Shown here one piece after another: positions 45,270 to 54,080 of a stretch of DNA of 57,573 bases. The stretch spans positions 1 to 57,573 of the forward strand of contig NZ_JAGEKR010000020.1 of the NCBI RefSeq assembly GCF_017565405.1, given 5' to 3'. Within the stretch, counting starts at the first letter, position 1, and every line of letters starts with the position of its first letter. The notes under the pieces are model-generated. The model did not search any database. It had not been told where the DNA came from and worked only from the letters and a program-made list of their open reading frames with translations. The stretch comes from Allobranchiibius sp. CTAmp26. Lineage in GTDB: Bacteria > Actinomycetota > Actinomycetes > Actinomycetales > Dermatophilaceae. The translations under genes were made by a program, and so were the position numbers.

Positions 45270-46336
45270 ACGAGGAGCACGACGTCCCCCTCGCGGGCCT
45301 CACGACCATGCGGGTGGGTGGTCCCGCGCGCCGGTTGGTGACGGTGACGACCACCGACGAGCTGGTCGACGCCGTGCGAGAGTGCGACGACGCCGAGGAG
45401 CCCCTTCTGGTGCTGTCCGGTGGCTCCAACGTCGTCATCGCCGACGAGGGGTTCGACGGCACCGTGGTGCGGATCGCGACCCGCGGTGTCGAGGTCGACT
45501 CCGCCGACGTCTGCGGGGGCGTGTTCGTCCGGGTCGCCGCGGGCGAGCCGTGGGACGACCTGGTGGCTCAGGCCTGTGCCAGCGACTGGTCCGGCATCGA
45601 GGCGCTGTCCGGGATTCCCGGCCTGACCGGTGCGACCCCGGTGCAGAACGTCGGCGCGTACGGCCAGGACGTCTCCCAGACGATCGCGCAGGTGCGGGTC
45701 TGGGACCGCCGCGAGGAGGCCGTGCGCACCTTCGCCAACTCCGACTGCCACTTCACCTACCGGCACTCGCTCTTCAAGGGCCGCGAGCGGTACGTCGTGC
45801 TCGACGTGCTCTTCCAGTTGCGCCCCGCCGACCTCTCCCAGCCGATCGCGTACGCCGACCTGGCCGCCGGACTCGGTGTCGCGGTGGGTGACCGGGTGCC
45901 CCTGGCCGACGCGCGGGCCGCCGTGCTCGAGCAGCGGGGTCGCCGCGGGATGGTGCTGCAGGAGTCCGATCACGACACCTGGTCCTGCGGCTCGTTCTTC
46001 ACCAACCCCATCCTGAGCTCCGCACAGTTCGCCCTCTTCGAGCAGCGCGCGGCCGGCCGGTTGGGCCCGGATGCCCCGCGCCCGCCGCGGTTCCCCTCCG
46101 ACGAGGGCGTCAAGACCGCCGCGGCCTGGCTCATCGACAAGGCGGGCTTCGGAAAGGGATATGCGATGCCCGGTCCGGCGGCCCTGTCGACCAAGCACAC
46201 CCTGGCGGTCACCAACCGTGGCAGCGCGACCGCCGCCGATATCGCGGCCCTGGCGCGCGAGGTGCGCGACGGGGTGCACGACGCCTTCGGCGTGCACCTG
46301 GTCGCCGAGCCGGTCATGGTCGGTCACGCCCTCTGA
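45266..46336 (+). CDS. murB: UDP-N-acetylmuramate dehydrogenase MurB
   Basis: 356-residue FAD enzyme that reduces UDP-GlcNAc-enolpyruvate to UDP-MurNAc in peptidoglycan synthesis. Signatures are LTTMRVGGPARRLVTVTT, VLSGGSNVVIADEGFDGTVV, GIEALSGIPGLTGATPVQNVGAYGQ, YRHSLFKG and SCGSFFTNPIL (active-site Ser). The GTG start overlaps hadB by four bases. The last 13 bases overlap the next gene on the other strand. The position after hadAB is usual in actinobacteria outside mycobacteria. Confidence 0.95.
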   Translation: MNEEHDVPLAGLTTMRVGGPARRLVTVTTTDELVDAVRECDDAEEPLLVLSGGSNVVIADEGFDGTVVRIATRGVEVDSADVCGGVFVRVAAGEPWDDLVAQACASDWSGIEALSGIPGLTGATPVQNVGAYGQDVSQTIAQVRVWDRREEAVRTFANSDCHFTYRHSLFKGRERYVVLDVLFQLRPADLSQPIAYADLAAGLGVAVGDRVPLADARAAVLEQRGRRGMVLQESDHDTWSCGSFFTNPILSSAQFALFEQRAAGRLGPDAPRPPRFPSDEGVKTAAAWLIDKAGFGKGYAMPGPAALSTKHTLAVTNRGSATAADIAALAREVRDGVHDAFGVHLVAEPVMVGHAL

Positions 46337-47235
46337 GCGGTGTGCTCCAGGTCGAGGCGCACTGAATCCTCCAGGGGTGTCGGGGTGATCCCGAAGTGCT
46401 CCTGCGCCGGGGTCGAATCCATCACGTACGGCGCGCGGAACTGGTACTGGGTCTCGCGCATCTCCTTGATGAACGGGTTGAAGACCCCGCCGATCCACAC
46501 GGCGGCGTACGGCATCGACCGGACCTTGGGCTTCGCGCCGAGCTGGGTCGCGGCGAGGCCCGCCAGTTCGCGCATCGTCGACGGTGCGGCGCTCGGCGCG
46601 TGCCAGACCTTGCCCCAGCTGCTCGGGTCGTGCGCTGCTGCGATCAGGGTGCGCGCCATGTCCTGCACGTTGGTGAAGGTGTGCGGCGCGTCCAGGTCCG
46701 CCGGCACGTACGCCGTGCGGCCCTTGCGGAAGGCGGGCGTGATGGTGGCCTCCAGGTAGGAGTTGCCGCCGAGGTAGTCACTGCCACGGACCTCCACCGC
46801 GTGCAGTCGCCCGGCGTGGTGGGCCGCCAAGGCATCGGCGGTCATCCTGGCGCGCACCACGGCCTTGTGGCCGGTCGCGCTGTCCGGCATGCCCTGGGTC
46901 ATCGACCCGTCCACCGGCCCGTACGGGTAGAGGTTGCCGGTGGTGACGAGCACCGCACCCGAGCTCTCGGCCGCGGCGAGCAGGGCCTGGGCCATCGGAG
47001 GCCAGGTCTCCTGCCACTGGTGGTACGGCGGGTTGATGCAGTTGTAGATCGCGCGAGCGCCGGCGCAGATCTCGCTGAGGCGAGCGGCGTCCGATGCGTC
47101 GGCGGCGACGGCCGTGGTGCCGGGCACCTCGGTGCCGCTGCGGGTGACGACGACGACCTCGGCGCCGCGCTCCTGCAACTGGTGCGCCACTGCTGACCCG
47201 ACCGGGCCGGCTCCGATGACGACGTGCTTGTCCAT
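46324..47235 (-). CDS. NAD(P)-binding oxidoreductase/epimerase-like protein
   Basis: 303 residues. The N-terminus is a Rossmann motif, MDKHVVIGAGPVGSAVAHQL, of the atypical SDR type. Later parts, such as VLVTTGNLYPYGPVDG and PHTFTNVQDMARTLIAAAH, resemble NAD-dependent epimerases, but the YxxxK is not seen. AGGAG lies before the ATG. It is divergent from a TetR regulator across four palindromic sites, so that regulator almost certainly controls it. Reaction unknown. Confidence 0.82.
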   Translation of the reverse strand: MDKHVVIGAGPVGSAVAHQLQERGAEVVVVTRSGTEVPGTTAVAADASDAARLSEICAGARAIYNCINPPYHQWQETWPPMAQALLAAAESSGAVLVTTGNLYPYGPVDGSMTQGMPDSATGHKAVVRARMTADALAAHHAGRLHAVEVRGSDYLGGNSYLEATITPAFRKGRTAYVPADLDAPHTFTNVQDMARTLIAAAHDPSSWGKVWHAPSAAPSTMRELAGLAATQLGAKPKVRSMPYAAVWIGGVFNPFIKEMRETQYQFRAPYVMDSTPAQEHFGITPTPLEDSVRLDLEHTAQRA

Positions 47236-47263
47236 GGTGTTTCTCCTCTGTCGGTTCCGTTAC

Positions 47264-47347
47264 GAGAGCGGTGCTCTCTTCTAGAGAGCATTGCTCTCGT
47301 CGACCCGCGTGTCAAGAGCAGTGCTCTGTTATGAGTGCAGTGCTCTC
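47264..47347. promoter_or_regulatory. Four palindromic operator sites GAGAGC-N3-GCTCTC
   Basis: Four copies of a 15-bp palindrome lie at 47264-47278, 47284-47298, 47314-47328 and 47333-47347. The first two are perfect GAGAGC-N3-GCTCTC; the third has AAGAGC/GCTCTG and the fourth GAGTGC/GCTCTC. Starts are 20, 30 and 19 bases apart, so the sites lie on about the same face of the helix. They fill the 132-bp gap between the NAD-binding protein and TetR genes. Confidence 0.85.
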
Positions 47348-47367
47348 GAATGTGACATGATCGGGTC

Positions 47368-48078
47368 ATGGCAGAACGTCGTACCGGTGCGCGGGAGCGG
47401 GTCCGGGCTGAGATGACCGAGGACATCAAGCGTGTCGCGCGCGAGCACCTGGCCACGGAGGGCGCGGACCTGTCGTTGCGCGCGGTCGCCCGGGATGTGG
47501 GCATGGTCTCGTCGGCGGTCTACCGCTACTTCTCGAGCCGGGACGATCTGCTCACCGCGCTGGTGGTCGACGCGTACGACGAGCTCGCCGATGCCGCCGA
47601 CGAGGCCGAGCGCGCGGCGCCGCGCCGAGACCCGCACGCCCGGTGGATGGCCCTGGCGCGCGGGATCCGGGCCTGGTCGCTCGCCCACCCGCACGAGTAC
47701 GCGCTGCTCTACGGCAGCCCCGTGCCCGGGTACCAGGCTCCGGAGGACACCGTCGGGCCGGCGAGCAGACCGCAGCTGCTGCTCGCGCAGATCCTGCGCG
47801 ACGCCGTGGCCGGCAGCGCCGTCTTTCCAGCACCCGGCGACCGGCTGGCCAGCGGTCTGCGGGCGGACATGGTCACTGCCGCCGAGTTCCTGGATCTAGG
47901 AGACGTGCCGGCTGCGCTGGTCGTTCGAGGGTTGGTCGCCTGGACCCAGCTCTTCGGTGCGCTGAGCTTCGAGCTGTTCGGCAGGTTCGAGGGAGGGATC
48001 ACCGACGCCGATGCGCTCTTCGAGTTCGAGATGCGCGCCATGAGCGACTACCTGGGTCTGCGCTCCGCAGCACACTGA
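47368..48078 (+). CDS. TetR-family regulator with a WHG-type C-terminal domain
   Basis: 236 residues. The HTH covers about residues 18-63: ADLSLRAVARDVGMVSSAVYRYFSSRDDLLTAL. The C-terminal part, with ARGIRAWSLAHPHEYALLYGSPVPGYQAP, is typical of the WHG/TetR_C_33 group. The four palindromes just upstream are the likely binding sites, controlling this gene and the divergent NAD-binding protein. The ligand is unknown. Confidence 0.88.
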   Translation: MAERRTGARERVRAEMTEDIKRVAREHLATEGADLSLRAVARDVGMVSSAVYRYFSSRDDLLTALVVDAYDELADAADEAERAAPRRDPHARWMALARGIRAWSLAHPHEYALLYGSPVPGYQAPEDTVGPASRPQLLLAQILRDAVAGSAVFPAPGDRLASGLRADMVTAAEFLDLGDVPAALVVRGLVAWTQLFGALSFELFGRFEGGITDADALFEFEMRAMSDYLGLRSAAH

Positions 48079-48109
48079 GCTGCGCCGCCGGTCTGTGCCG
48101 CTGCGGGTA

Positions 48110-48211
48110 CAGGAAAGTGTCCGCAGCGCCGACAACCCACCCGAGCCGGTACGCCGCGCGCAGGAAAGTGTCCGCAGCGCCGACAACCCACCCGATCCGG
48201 TACGCCGCGCG
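48110..48211. repeat. Two tandem copies of a 51-bp repeat
   Basis: Copy one (48110-48160) and copy two (48161-48211) are 51 bp each and differ by one base. Each begins CAGGAAAGTGTCCGCAGCGC. They lie between the ends of the TetR gene (plus) and adenosine deaminase (minus). The same unit, changed in its second half, occurs at 57414-57573. A fragment, GCCGCTGCGGGTA, precedes copy one. There are no spacers, so it is not CRISPR. Confidence 0.85.
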
Positions 48212-48250
48212 TAGCCGACGGTGCGCGGCCGTCTGGCGTTCGACGGGCGG

Positions 48251-49276
48251 TTACGCCGGCTCGGTCAGCCAGGTGTCGATATCCCGCAGGGCAGCGCTCT
48301 TGACCTCGATCGGGGCGCGCGAGGCGTGCAGCGACCGGCGGCCCAGCTCGGCCAGCTCCTCGTCGGTGAAGCCGAGATCCTCACGTGCGGAGTCGTACTG
48401 AGCGACCAGGCGGCTTCCGAACAGCAGTGGGTCGTCGGCGCCCAGGGCGATCTGCGCGCCGGCGTCGAAGAGCCGCCGCAGCGGGACATCCGCGGGGTCG
48501 GCGTAGACGCCGAGCGCGACGTTGGAGCCCGGGCACACCTCGAAGGCCACATCGGCCTCCAGCGCGCGATCGAGGACGGCGGTGGACTCCACGGCTCGCA
48601 CCCCGTGACCGAGCCGGTCCGGCAGCAGGCTGTCCAGCGTCTCGCTCACGGCCTGTGGCCCGAGCAGCTCACCGGCGTGGGGCACCGACGCGAGGCCGGC
48701 GGACCGGGCGATCTCGAACGCGGGCGCGAACTCCGAGGTGTCGCCGCGACGTTCGTCGTTGCTGAGGCCGAAGCCCATCACGGTCCCGCTGTCGGTGCCG
48801 GAGTACTTCGCCGCCAGCCGCGCCAGCGTCCGTGCCTCGAACGGGTGCCGCATGCGCGATGCCGCCACGATGACGCCTACCCCGACGCCGACCTCCGCAC
48901 CGGCGGCGCGTGCTTCGTCCAGGACGATCTCCAGGGTGGGCGTGATGCCGCCCAGCCGCCCGGCGTACGACGTCGGGTCGACCTGGATCTCCAGCCAGCG
49001 CGAACCCTCGGCCGCGTCGTCCTGCACCGCCTCCCGCACCAGGCGGCGCAGGTCGGACTCGTCCTGCACACAGGCCCGCGCGGCGTCGTACAACCGCTGG
49101 AAGCGGAACCACCCACGCTCGTCGGCGCCGCTCAGGGTCGGCGGCCAGTCGCCGCGCAACGACTCCGGCAGTCGCAACTCGTGCTTGGCGGCCAGTTCGT
49201 GCAGCGTCTGCACCCGCAGGGAACCGGTGAAGTGCAGGTGCAGGTGCGCCTTGGGGAGCCGGGCGATCGATCGCAT
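48251..49276 (-). CDS. add: Adenosine deaminase-family amidohydrolase
   Basis: 341 residues. The metal site HLHLH (11-15), the SVPHAGE motif (catalytic Glu and His), LGHGV and GADDPLLFG are all present, as in adenosine and adenine deaminases. The reaction is deamination of adenosine to inosine, or of a related base. The start MRSIARLPKAHLHLHFTGSL differs slightly from the usual PKxELHxHLDG, so substrate specificity could differ. It is on the same strand as the E2 gene but 64 bases from it, and not clearly part of that operon. Confidence 0.87.
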   Translation of the reverse strand: MRSIARLPKAHLHLHFTGSLRVQTLHELAAKHELRLPESLRGDWPPTLSGADERGWFRFQRLYDAARACVQDESDLRRLVREAVQDDAAEGSRWLEIQVDPTSYAGRLGGITPTLEIVLDEARAAGAEVGVGVGVIVAASRMRHPFEARTLARLAAKYSGTDSGTVMGFGLSNDERRGDTSEFAPAFEIARSAGLASVPHAGELLGPQAVSETLDSLLPDRLGHGVRAVESTAVLDRALEADVAFEVCPGSNVALGVYADPADVPLRRLFDAGAQIALGADDPLLFGSRLVAQYDSAREDLGFTDEELAELGRRSLHASRAPIEVKSAALRDIDTWLTEPA

Positions 49277-49340
49277 GATGACCCGACGCTACGGGAGTGG
49301 GGCCGGCGATCGGCGAGCGGACACCCGCCCGCCGACGCCC

Positions 49341-50678
49341 TCAGAGACCGGCGATCGCCGCGGCGGGATCCTCGACGGCGTCCGCCACGCAGCGCATGAA
49401 ACCGGCGGCGGTGCCCCCGTCGCACACGCGGTGGTCGAAGACGAAGCTCATCTGGGTGATCTTGCGTGCGCAGATCTGCCCGTCCACCACCCAGGGCCGG
49501 TCCAGGATGCGGCCGAAGCCCAGGATCGCCACCTGCGGGTGGTTGATGATCGCGGCGCTGCCGTCGACGCGGAAACTGCCGTAGTTGTTGAGCGTGAAGG
49601 TCCCGGCGCTCAACTCCTCCGCGGTGTTGCGGCCCTCGCGCGCGGTCGCCGTCAGTCGCCGGATGGCCGTATCGAGTTGCGAGGTCGTCATCGTGTCGGC
49701 GCCGATCACCGCGGGCGCGACCAGGCCCCGGTCGCCCTGCACCGCGATGCCGAGGTTGACCTGGGGCAGCTGCACGATCTCCTGGCGCTCGGTGTCCAGC
49801 CGGGCATTGAGCACGGGGTACTGCTTGAGCGCGGCGACCGTGAAACGGGACAGGTACGCGAGCAGGCCGGGGCCGGGGGCGCCGGCGGCGCGGGTGCGCT
49901 CGCGAAGCTCCCACAGCGCGGTGGCGTCCACGTCGACCCACACCGTCGCCTCGGGGATCTCCGAACGGCTGCGGCTCAGGGCCGCGGCGGCCGCCTTGCG
50001 GAATCCGCTGAGCGGGATGCGTCGTTCGCCGTCGGCCGGCCCGACTGCCGGGAGGGCAGGTGCCGCGGATCGCGCGGCGAAGGAGCGCTCGACATCGGCG
50101 CGGGTGATGACCCCACCGGCGCCGCTGGCCTCGATCGTGTCCAGCCGCAGACCGCGCTCGCGCGCGAGATTGCGGACCAGGGGAGAGATCACCAGGGGCA
50201 CGCGCTTCGTGGCGGGCGCGGAGTGTTCGGACGGCAGCGGGTGCACCAGTGGATCTGCGAGCCCAGCCGCCTTGGCGGGGGCGGAGCCGGCGCGAGCGCC
50301 TCGCGGACGTCGTCGACGGCCGGTGTGGCCGCCCTCGGACGTGCCGTATCCGATGAGCACGTTGCCCGACCCGGCGCGCTCCTCCTCGCGGTAGCTCGCG
50401 GCGGCCCCTTGCGCCGCGGGGGCGTCGGGGGAGGGCGTCGCGCTCGCGACCGTGATGAGCGGCTTGCCGACGTCGAGCGTGGTCCCCTCCGCGGCGTGCA
50501 GCGAGGCCACGACGCCGGCGTACGGCGATGGCACCTCGACGACCGACTTGGCCGTCTCCACCTCCACGATGCTCTGGTCCACCACCACGGTGTCGCCCTC
50601 GCTGACCAACCACCGCACGATGTCGGCCTCGGTCAGCCCCTCGCCGAGATCCGGGAGCAGGAACGTCTGGTCGCTCAC
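49341..50678 (-). CDS. bkdC: Branched-chain 2-oxoacid dehydrogenase E2 (dihydrolipoyl acyltransferase)
   Basis: 445-residue core of the complex. The lipoyl domain has K44 in IVEVETAKSVVEVPSP. A peripheral-subunit binding domain lies near 165-200 (ISPLVRNLARERGLRLDT), joined by a linker rich in Gly/Arg/Pro. The catalytic domain ends with HRVCDGG, with the active His near residue 416. The GTG start (complement of 50676-50678) has GGGAGG upstream and overlaps the E1-beta stop by four bases. No E3 gene is near. Confidence 0.93.
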   Translation of the reverse strand: MSDQTFLLPDLGEGLTEADIVRWLVSEGDTVVVDQSIVEVETAKSVVEVPSPYAGVVASLHAAEGTTLDVGKPLITVASATPSPDAPAAQGAAASYREEERAGSGNVLIGYGTSEGGHTGRRRRPRGARAGSAPAKAAGLADPLVHPLPSEHSAPATKRVPLVISPLVRNLARERGLRLDTIEASGAGGVITRADVERSFAARSAAPALPAVGPADGERRIPLSGFRKAAAAALSRSRSEIPEATVWVDVDATALWELRERTRAAGAPGPGLLAYLSRFTVAALKQYPVLNARLDTERQEIVQLPQVNLGIAVQGDRGLVAPAVIGADTMTTSQLDTAIRRLTATAREGRNTAEELSAGTFTLNNYGSFRVDGSAAIINHPQVAILGFGRILDRPWVVDGQICARKITQMSFVFDHRVCDGGTAAGFMRCVADAVEDPAAAIAGL

Positions 50679-51676
50679 TGGTCCTCCCACTGCAGGTCGT
50701 CGACGGCGTCGAGCACGCGGTCGACACCTGGCAGCTGGAAGTGCTCCAGCTTCGGTGGGGGGAAGGGGATGTCGAAACCGGTCACCCGGCCGATCGGCGC
50801 CGCGAGCGAGTGGAAGCAGCGCTGCGTCACGCGGGCGACGATCTCGGAGGCCACACTCGCGAAGCCCGCGGACTCGGCGACCACCACGGCGCGACCGGTG
50901 CTACGGACGGCGGCGCAGACCGTCTCGTCGTCGAACGGCACGATCGAGCGCAGGTCGACCACTTGCAGGCTGCGGCCCTCCTGCGCCGCGACGTCGGCGG
51001 CTTCGAGGGCGACCGGCACGGTCGGGCCGTACGCGATGAGGGTCGCGTCGGTGCCCTCGCGTCGTACGACGGCGGTGCCGATGCCCGGTCCGTCCGTCCC
51101 CAGCGCGACCTCCTCCTTGCTCCAGTAGAGCTTCTTGGGCTCCATGAAGACCACGGGGTCGTCGGAGGCGATGGCGGCGCGCAGCAGCGTGTACGCGTCG
51201 CTCGGGGTGGCGGGCGTCACCACATGCAGCCCGGGGGTGTGGGCGTAGTAGGCCTCCGAGGAGTCGCAGTGGTGCTCCACGCCCCCGATGCCGCCGCCGA
51301 ACGGCACTCGGATCACCATCGGTAGGTGGACCCGCCCGCGCGTCCGGTTCCGCATCTTGGCCACGTGGCTGACGATCTGCTCGAACGCCGGGTAGCCGAA
51401 CGCGTCGAACTGCATCTCCACGACGGGGCGCATGCCGTTCATCGCCATCCCGACGGCCATCCCGACGATGCCGGACTCGGCGAGGGGGGTGTCGAAGCAC
51501 CGGGTGTCGCCGAACTGGGCGGTGAGCCCGTCGGTCACCCGGAAGACCCCGCCCAGCGCTCCGACGTCCTCACCGAACATCAGCACGGAGTCGTCGGCGA
51601 CCATCGCGTCGTGCAGCGCTCGATTGAGCGCCTGCGCCATCGTCAGCTTCTCGTGGTCGATCTGCCCCGCGCTCAT
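50675..51676 (-). CDS. bkdB: Branched-chain 2-oxoacid dehydrogenase E1 beta
   Basis: 333-residue transketolase-like subunit. It starts LTMAQALNRALHDAMVADDS and has FGEDVGALGGVFRVT, CFDTPLAESGIVGMAVGMAM, GGIGGVEHHCDSSEAYYAHTPG and VVFMEPKKLYW, typical of branched-chain or pyruvate E1 beta. It completes the TPP site with E1 alpha. Overlaps of four bases link it to E1 alpha and E2. Confidence 0.94.
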   Translation of the reverse strand: MSAGQIDHEKLTMAQALNRALHDAMVADDSVLMFGEDVGALGGVFRVTDGLTAQFGDTRCFDTPLAESGIVGMAVGMAMNGMRPVVEMQFDAFGYPAFEQIVSHVAKMRNRTRGRVHLPMVIRVPFGGGIGGVEHHCDSSEAYYAHTPGLHVVTPATPSDAYTLLRAAIASDDPVVFMEPKKLYWSKEEVALGTDGPGIGTAVVRREGTDATLIAYGPTVPVALEAADVAAQEGRSLQVVDLRSIVPFDDETVCAAVRSTGRAVVVAESAGFASVASEIVARVTQRCFHSLAAPIGRVTGFDIPFPPPKLEHFQLPGVDRVLDAVDDLQWEDQ

Positions 51677-52779
51677 CGCCCGGCCACCTCTCGGCTCGCT
51701 TCTTCTGCCACCTGGGCGGCCTGCTCGCGCAGCTGCGGGGTCGGCTCGGCGTAGACGTGGGCGAACAACTCCCGGGCGTCCGGCTCGATGTCCCGGTTGA
51801 GCCCGTCGCGGACGTGCTGCGCCATCGCGTCGGCGGCCGCCGTGGCCTGCTCGTGCGTCTCGTCGGTCAGCAGGCCCCGGCCGCGAAGGTGCTTCTCCAG
51901 CCGCGTCAGGGGGTCCCGGTCGACCCAGGACGCCACCTCGGTGTCGAGCCGGTAGCGCGTGGCGTCGTCGGCGTTCGTGTGGGCCTGCATGCGGTAGGTG
52001 TGCGCCTCGACGAGCTGAGGACCTTCGCCGCGACGCGCCCGCTCGACGGCGTCGCCGAGCACCGCGAGTACGGCGGCGACGTCGTTGCCGTCGACCCGCC
52101 GGCCGGGCACGCCGTAGCCGATGCCCTTGTGCGCCAGCGACCGCGCTGCGGACTGGCGCGCCAACGGTACCGAGATGGCGTACTCGTTGTTCTGGATGAA
52201 GAAGACGACGGGGGCCTTGAAGACGGCCGCGAAGTTGAGCGCCTCGTGGAAGTCGCCCTCGCTGGTGCCGCCGTCGCCCGTCAACGCCATCACGACCGTG
52301 GACTCCCCGCGCAGCTGCGCGGCGTGGGCGACCCCGACCGCGTGCGGCAACTGCGTGGCCAGGGGCGTCGTCGCGGGGGCGACCTGCGTCTCGTACGGGT
52401 CGTAGCCGCTGTGCCAGTCGCCCTTGAGCAGCGTGAGCACGTCGACCGGGTCCACGCCGCGTTCCATCGCCGCGACCGTGTCGCGGTAGGTGGGGAAGAG
52501 CCAGTCGCCCTTCTGCAGCACGTGTGCCGCGCCCACCTGGCAGGCCTCCTGGCCGTGCGAGGAGGGGTAGACGGCGAGGCGTCCCTGACGCACCAGGGCG
52601 TTCGCCTGATCGTTCAGCCGGCGGGCGACGACGAGGCGCTCGTACGCGTGGAGCAGGTCGGCGTCCGACGGCAGTTCGTACCGGTCGCCACCGGATCCGT
52701 CCACCCGGCTGCCGTCGGCATCGATGAGACGGATGGGGTCGTCCGTCGGCAGCAGTCGCAGGACGTCCTCAGATGTCAT
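51673..52779 (-). CDS. bkdA: Branched-chain 2-oxoacid dehydrogenase E1 alpha
   Basis: 368-residue TPP-dependent subunit. The TPP motif runs from LTGDGGTSEGDFHEALNFAA to VVFFIQNN, and the N-terminal LYPSSHGQEA-like segment reads VYPSSHGQEACQVG. The phosphorylation-loop region, RMQAHTNADDATRYR, is present. I chose ATG 52779, which fits family length; the longer frame reads into the promoter. It is the first gene of bkdABC, which decarboxylates Val/Leu/Ile oxoacids to branched acyl-CoA used for fatty acid starters. Confidence 0.93.
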   Translation of the reverse strand: MTSEDVLRLLPTDDPIRLIDADGSRVDGSGGDRYELPSDADLLHAYERLVVARRLNDQANALVRQGRLAVYPSSHGQEACQVGAAHVLQKGDWLFPTYRDTVAAMERGVDPVDVLTLLKGDWHSGYDPYETQVAPATTPLATQLPHAVGVAHAAQLRGESTVVMALTGDGGTSEGDFHEALNFAAVFKAPVVFFIQNNEYAISVPLARQSAARSLAHKGIGYGVPGRRVDGNDVAAVLAVLGDAVERARRGEGPQLVEAHTYRMQAHTNADDATRYRLDTEVASWVDRDPLTRLEKHLRGRGLLTDETHEQATAAADAMAQHVRDGLNRDIEPDARELFAHVYAEPTPQLREQAAQVAEEASREVAGR

Positions 52780-52795
52780 GGGGAGATGCTGCGCT

Positions 52796-52806
52796 GAGTG
52801 CCACTC
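52796..52806. promoter_or_regulatory. Candidate operator GAGTG-C-CACTC upstream of bkdA
   Basis: A perfect 11-bp palindrome lies 17 bases upstream of bkdA in the 131-bp divergent gap. A half-like GAGTGCAC follows about 50 bases on. Lrp-type BkdR would act in this gap, but this is one short site and could be chance. Confidence 0.35.
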
Positions 52807-52910
52807 GTACGCAAGACCGCGGCCGAAGCAGAGATAGAGTGCACGAATACCGCGTTCTCGGGGGCCGTTCGTCCAGAACAGGGAACCGTCGACCCCGAAG
52901 AGTGAGACAC

Positions 52911-53375
52911 ATGACACAGCTGGACGACATCGACACCCGGATCCTGGTCGAGCTGTCCAAGGACGGCCGTATGTCGGTCCGTGCGCTGGCGCAACTGCTG
53001 CACATCTCGCGCGCGAACGCGTACGCGCGCGTGGACCGCCTTCAGAAGTCGGGGGTGATCCGCGGGTTCCGGGCGGACCTCGATCCGGTGGCCACCGGAC
53101 TCGGCACCACCGCGTACGTCACGTTGAACCTGCGTCAGGCCGACTGGCGGGTGGTCCGCGAACGGCTGCAGAAGCTGCCCGGAGTGGTCCACATCGGACT
53201 CGTCGGCGGCGAGTTCGATGTGATCCTTCTGGTGCGCGCCACGGACAACGCCCACCTCGGCCGGCTGGTGCTCGGAGTGATCCAGGAGATGCCCGGGGTG
53301 GTCAACACACGCACCTTCCTCGTCTTCGAGGAGCCCGCCCTCGACGCGACGGCGGCGATCTTCGAGCGACTGTGA
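52911..53375 (+). CDS. bkdR: Lrp/AsnC-family regulator, BkdR-like
   Basis: 154 residues from ATG 52911. The HTH covers about 1-55: LDDIDTRILVELSKDGRMSV and LLHISRANAYARVDRLQKSG. The RAM domain follows, with GLVGGEFDVILLVRATDNAH near the middle. Earlier in-frame starts would read into the bkdA leader and are unlikely. Its divergent place beside bkdABC suggests control of branched-chain oxoacid use; ligand inferred. Confidence 0.88.
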   Translation: MTQLDDIDTRILVELSKDGRMSVRALAQLLHISRANAYARVDRLQKSGVIRGFRADLDPVATGLGTTAYVTLNLRQADWRVVRERLQKLPGVVHIGLVGGEFDVILLVRATDNAHLGRLVLGVIQEMPGVVNTRTFLVFEEPALDATAAIFERL

Positions 53376-53568
53376 CCGCGGCCGATGAGGTGGCCGCGGG
53401 CCTGCTCGGGGTCGCCGCTGCGCGCGGGTTCGCGCCACGTCGAGACGGTCGCGTACACTCGATCGCTGGGTGGTTGACCACAACCAAGCTGCTTGCTGTC
53501 CGGAACCCCGGCAGCGGTCGAGCGGTCGTCGGTCGTGCCACCCGGGGTTGCGTTCTGGTGACCCGTGA

Positions 53569-53641
53569 AGGGCACTAGCTCAACTGGTAGAGCACCGGTC
53601 TCCAAAACCGGGGGTTGGGGGTTCAAGTCCCTCGTGCCCTG
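53569..53641 (+). tRNA. tRNA-Trp (CCA)
   Basis: Acceptor AGGGCAC (53569-53575) pairs with GTGCCCT (53634-53640), then discriminator G. Anticodon CCA is at 53602-53604 in a CCGGT/ACCGG stem. T-loop TTCAAGT is normal. CCA is not encoded. tRNA-Trp before secE-nusG is a common actinobacterial order. Confidence 0.97.
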
Positions 53642-53722
53642 CGTCGACAGCGTCGGCGGAGCAGGACGTCCGTCCCGTTCCCGCCGGTGAAGACAGCCGC
53701 TTGATGAGAAGGAGCACCGCCG

Positions 53723-53980
53723 GTGACGGATACCAGCACCAACGCTGCACAGCGCGGTGCGAGCGCATCGGGCAAGCCTGCCCGCCTCGGGTTGTTCGCC
53801 CGGCTCGTCCTCTTCGTCCGGCAGGTCATCGACGAGTTGCGCAAGGTGGTGCGGCCCACGCGGCAGGAGCTGCTCAACTACACCGCCGTGGTGGTCGTCT
53901 TCATCTGCCTGGTGATGGCCTTCGTCGTCGGCCTCGACCAGGTCTTCGAACGCCTGGTCAGCTGGGCGCTCGGCGACTGA
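53723..53980 (+). CDS. secE: Preprotein translocase subunit SecE
   Basis: 85 residues, GTG start with AGAAGGAG upstream. A hydrophilic N-terminus is followed by the conserved [20 protein letters not shown] and a single membrane helix near 52-72. It is the small essential subunit of the SecYEG channel. secE-nusG is the standard pairing. Confidence 0.96.
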   Translation: MTDTSTNAAQRGASASGKPARLGLFARLVLFVRQVIDELRKVVRPTRQELLNYTAVVVVFICLVMAFVVGLDQVFERLVSWALGD

Positions 53981-54080
53981 CCGAGCCCGCTCGCACGACG
54001 TACGCGCAGGAAGAGCCGACACCGGCAGCCTGGCGCGGCCCCGCACGACACACGCACGATGCAATGAAGGAAGCAGGTCA

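Noticed and set aside
48110-48211. 51-bp repeats considered as CRISPR
   Set aside because: The copies are directly adjacent with no unique spacers and no cas genes are in the window.
53135-54064. 309-codon frame on minus with RDLNPQPPVLETGALPVELV
   Set aside because: It is antisense to tRNA-Trp, secE and the Lrp gene. This peptide is a typical artefact opposite tRNA-Trp.
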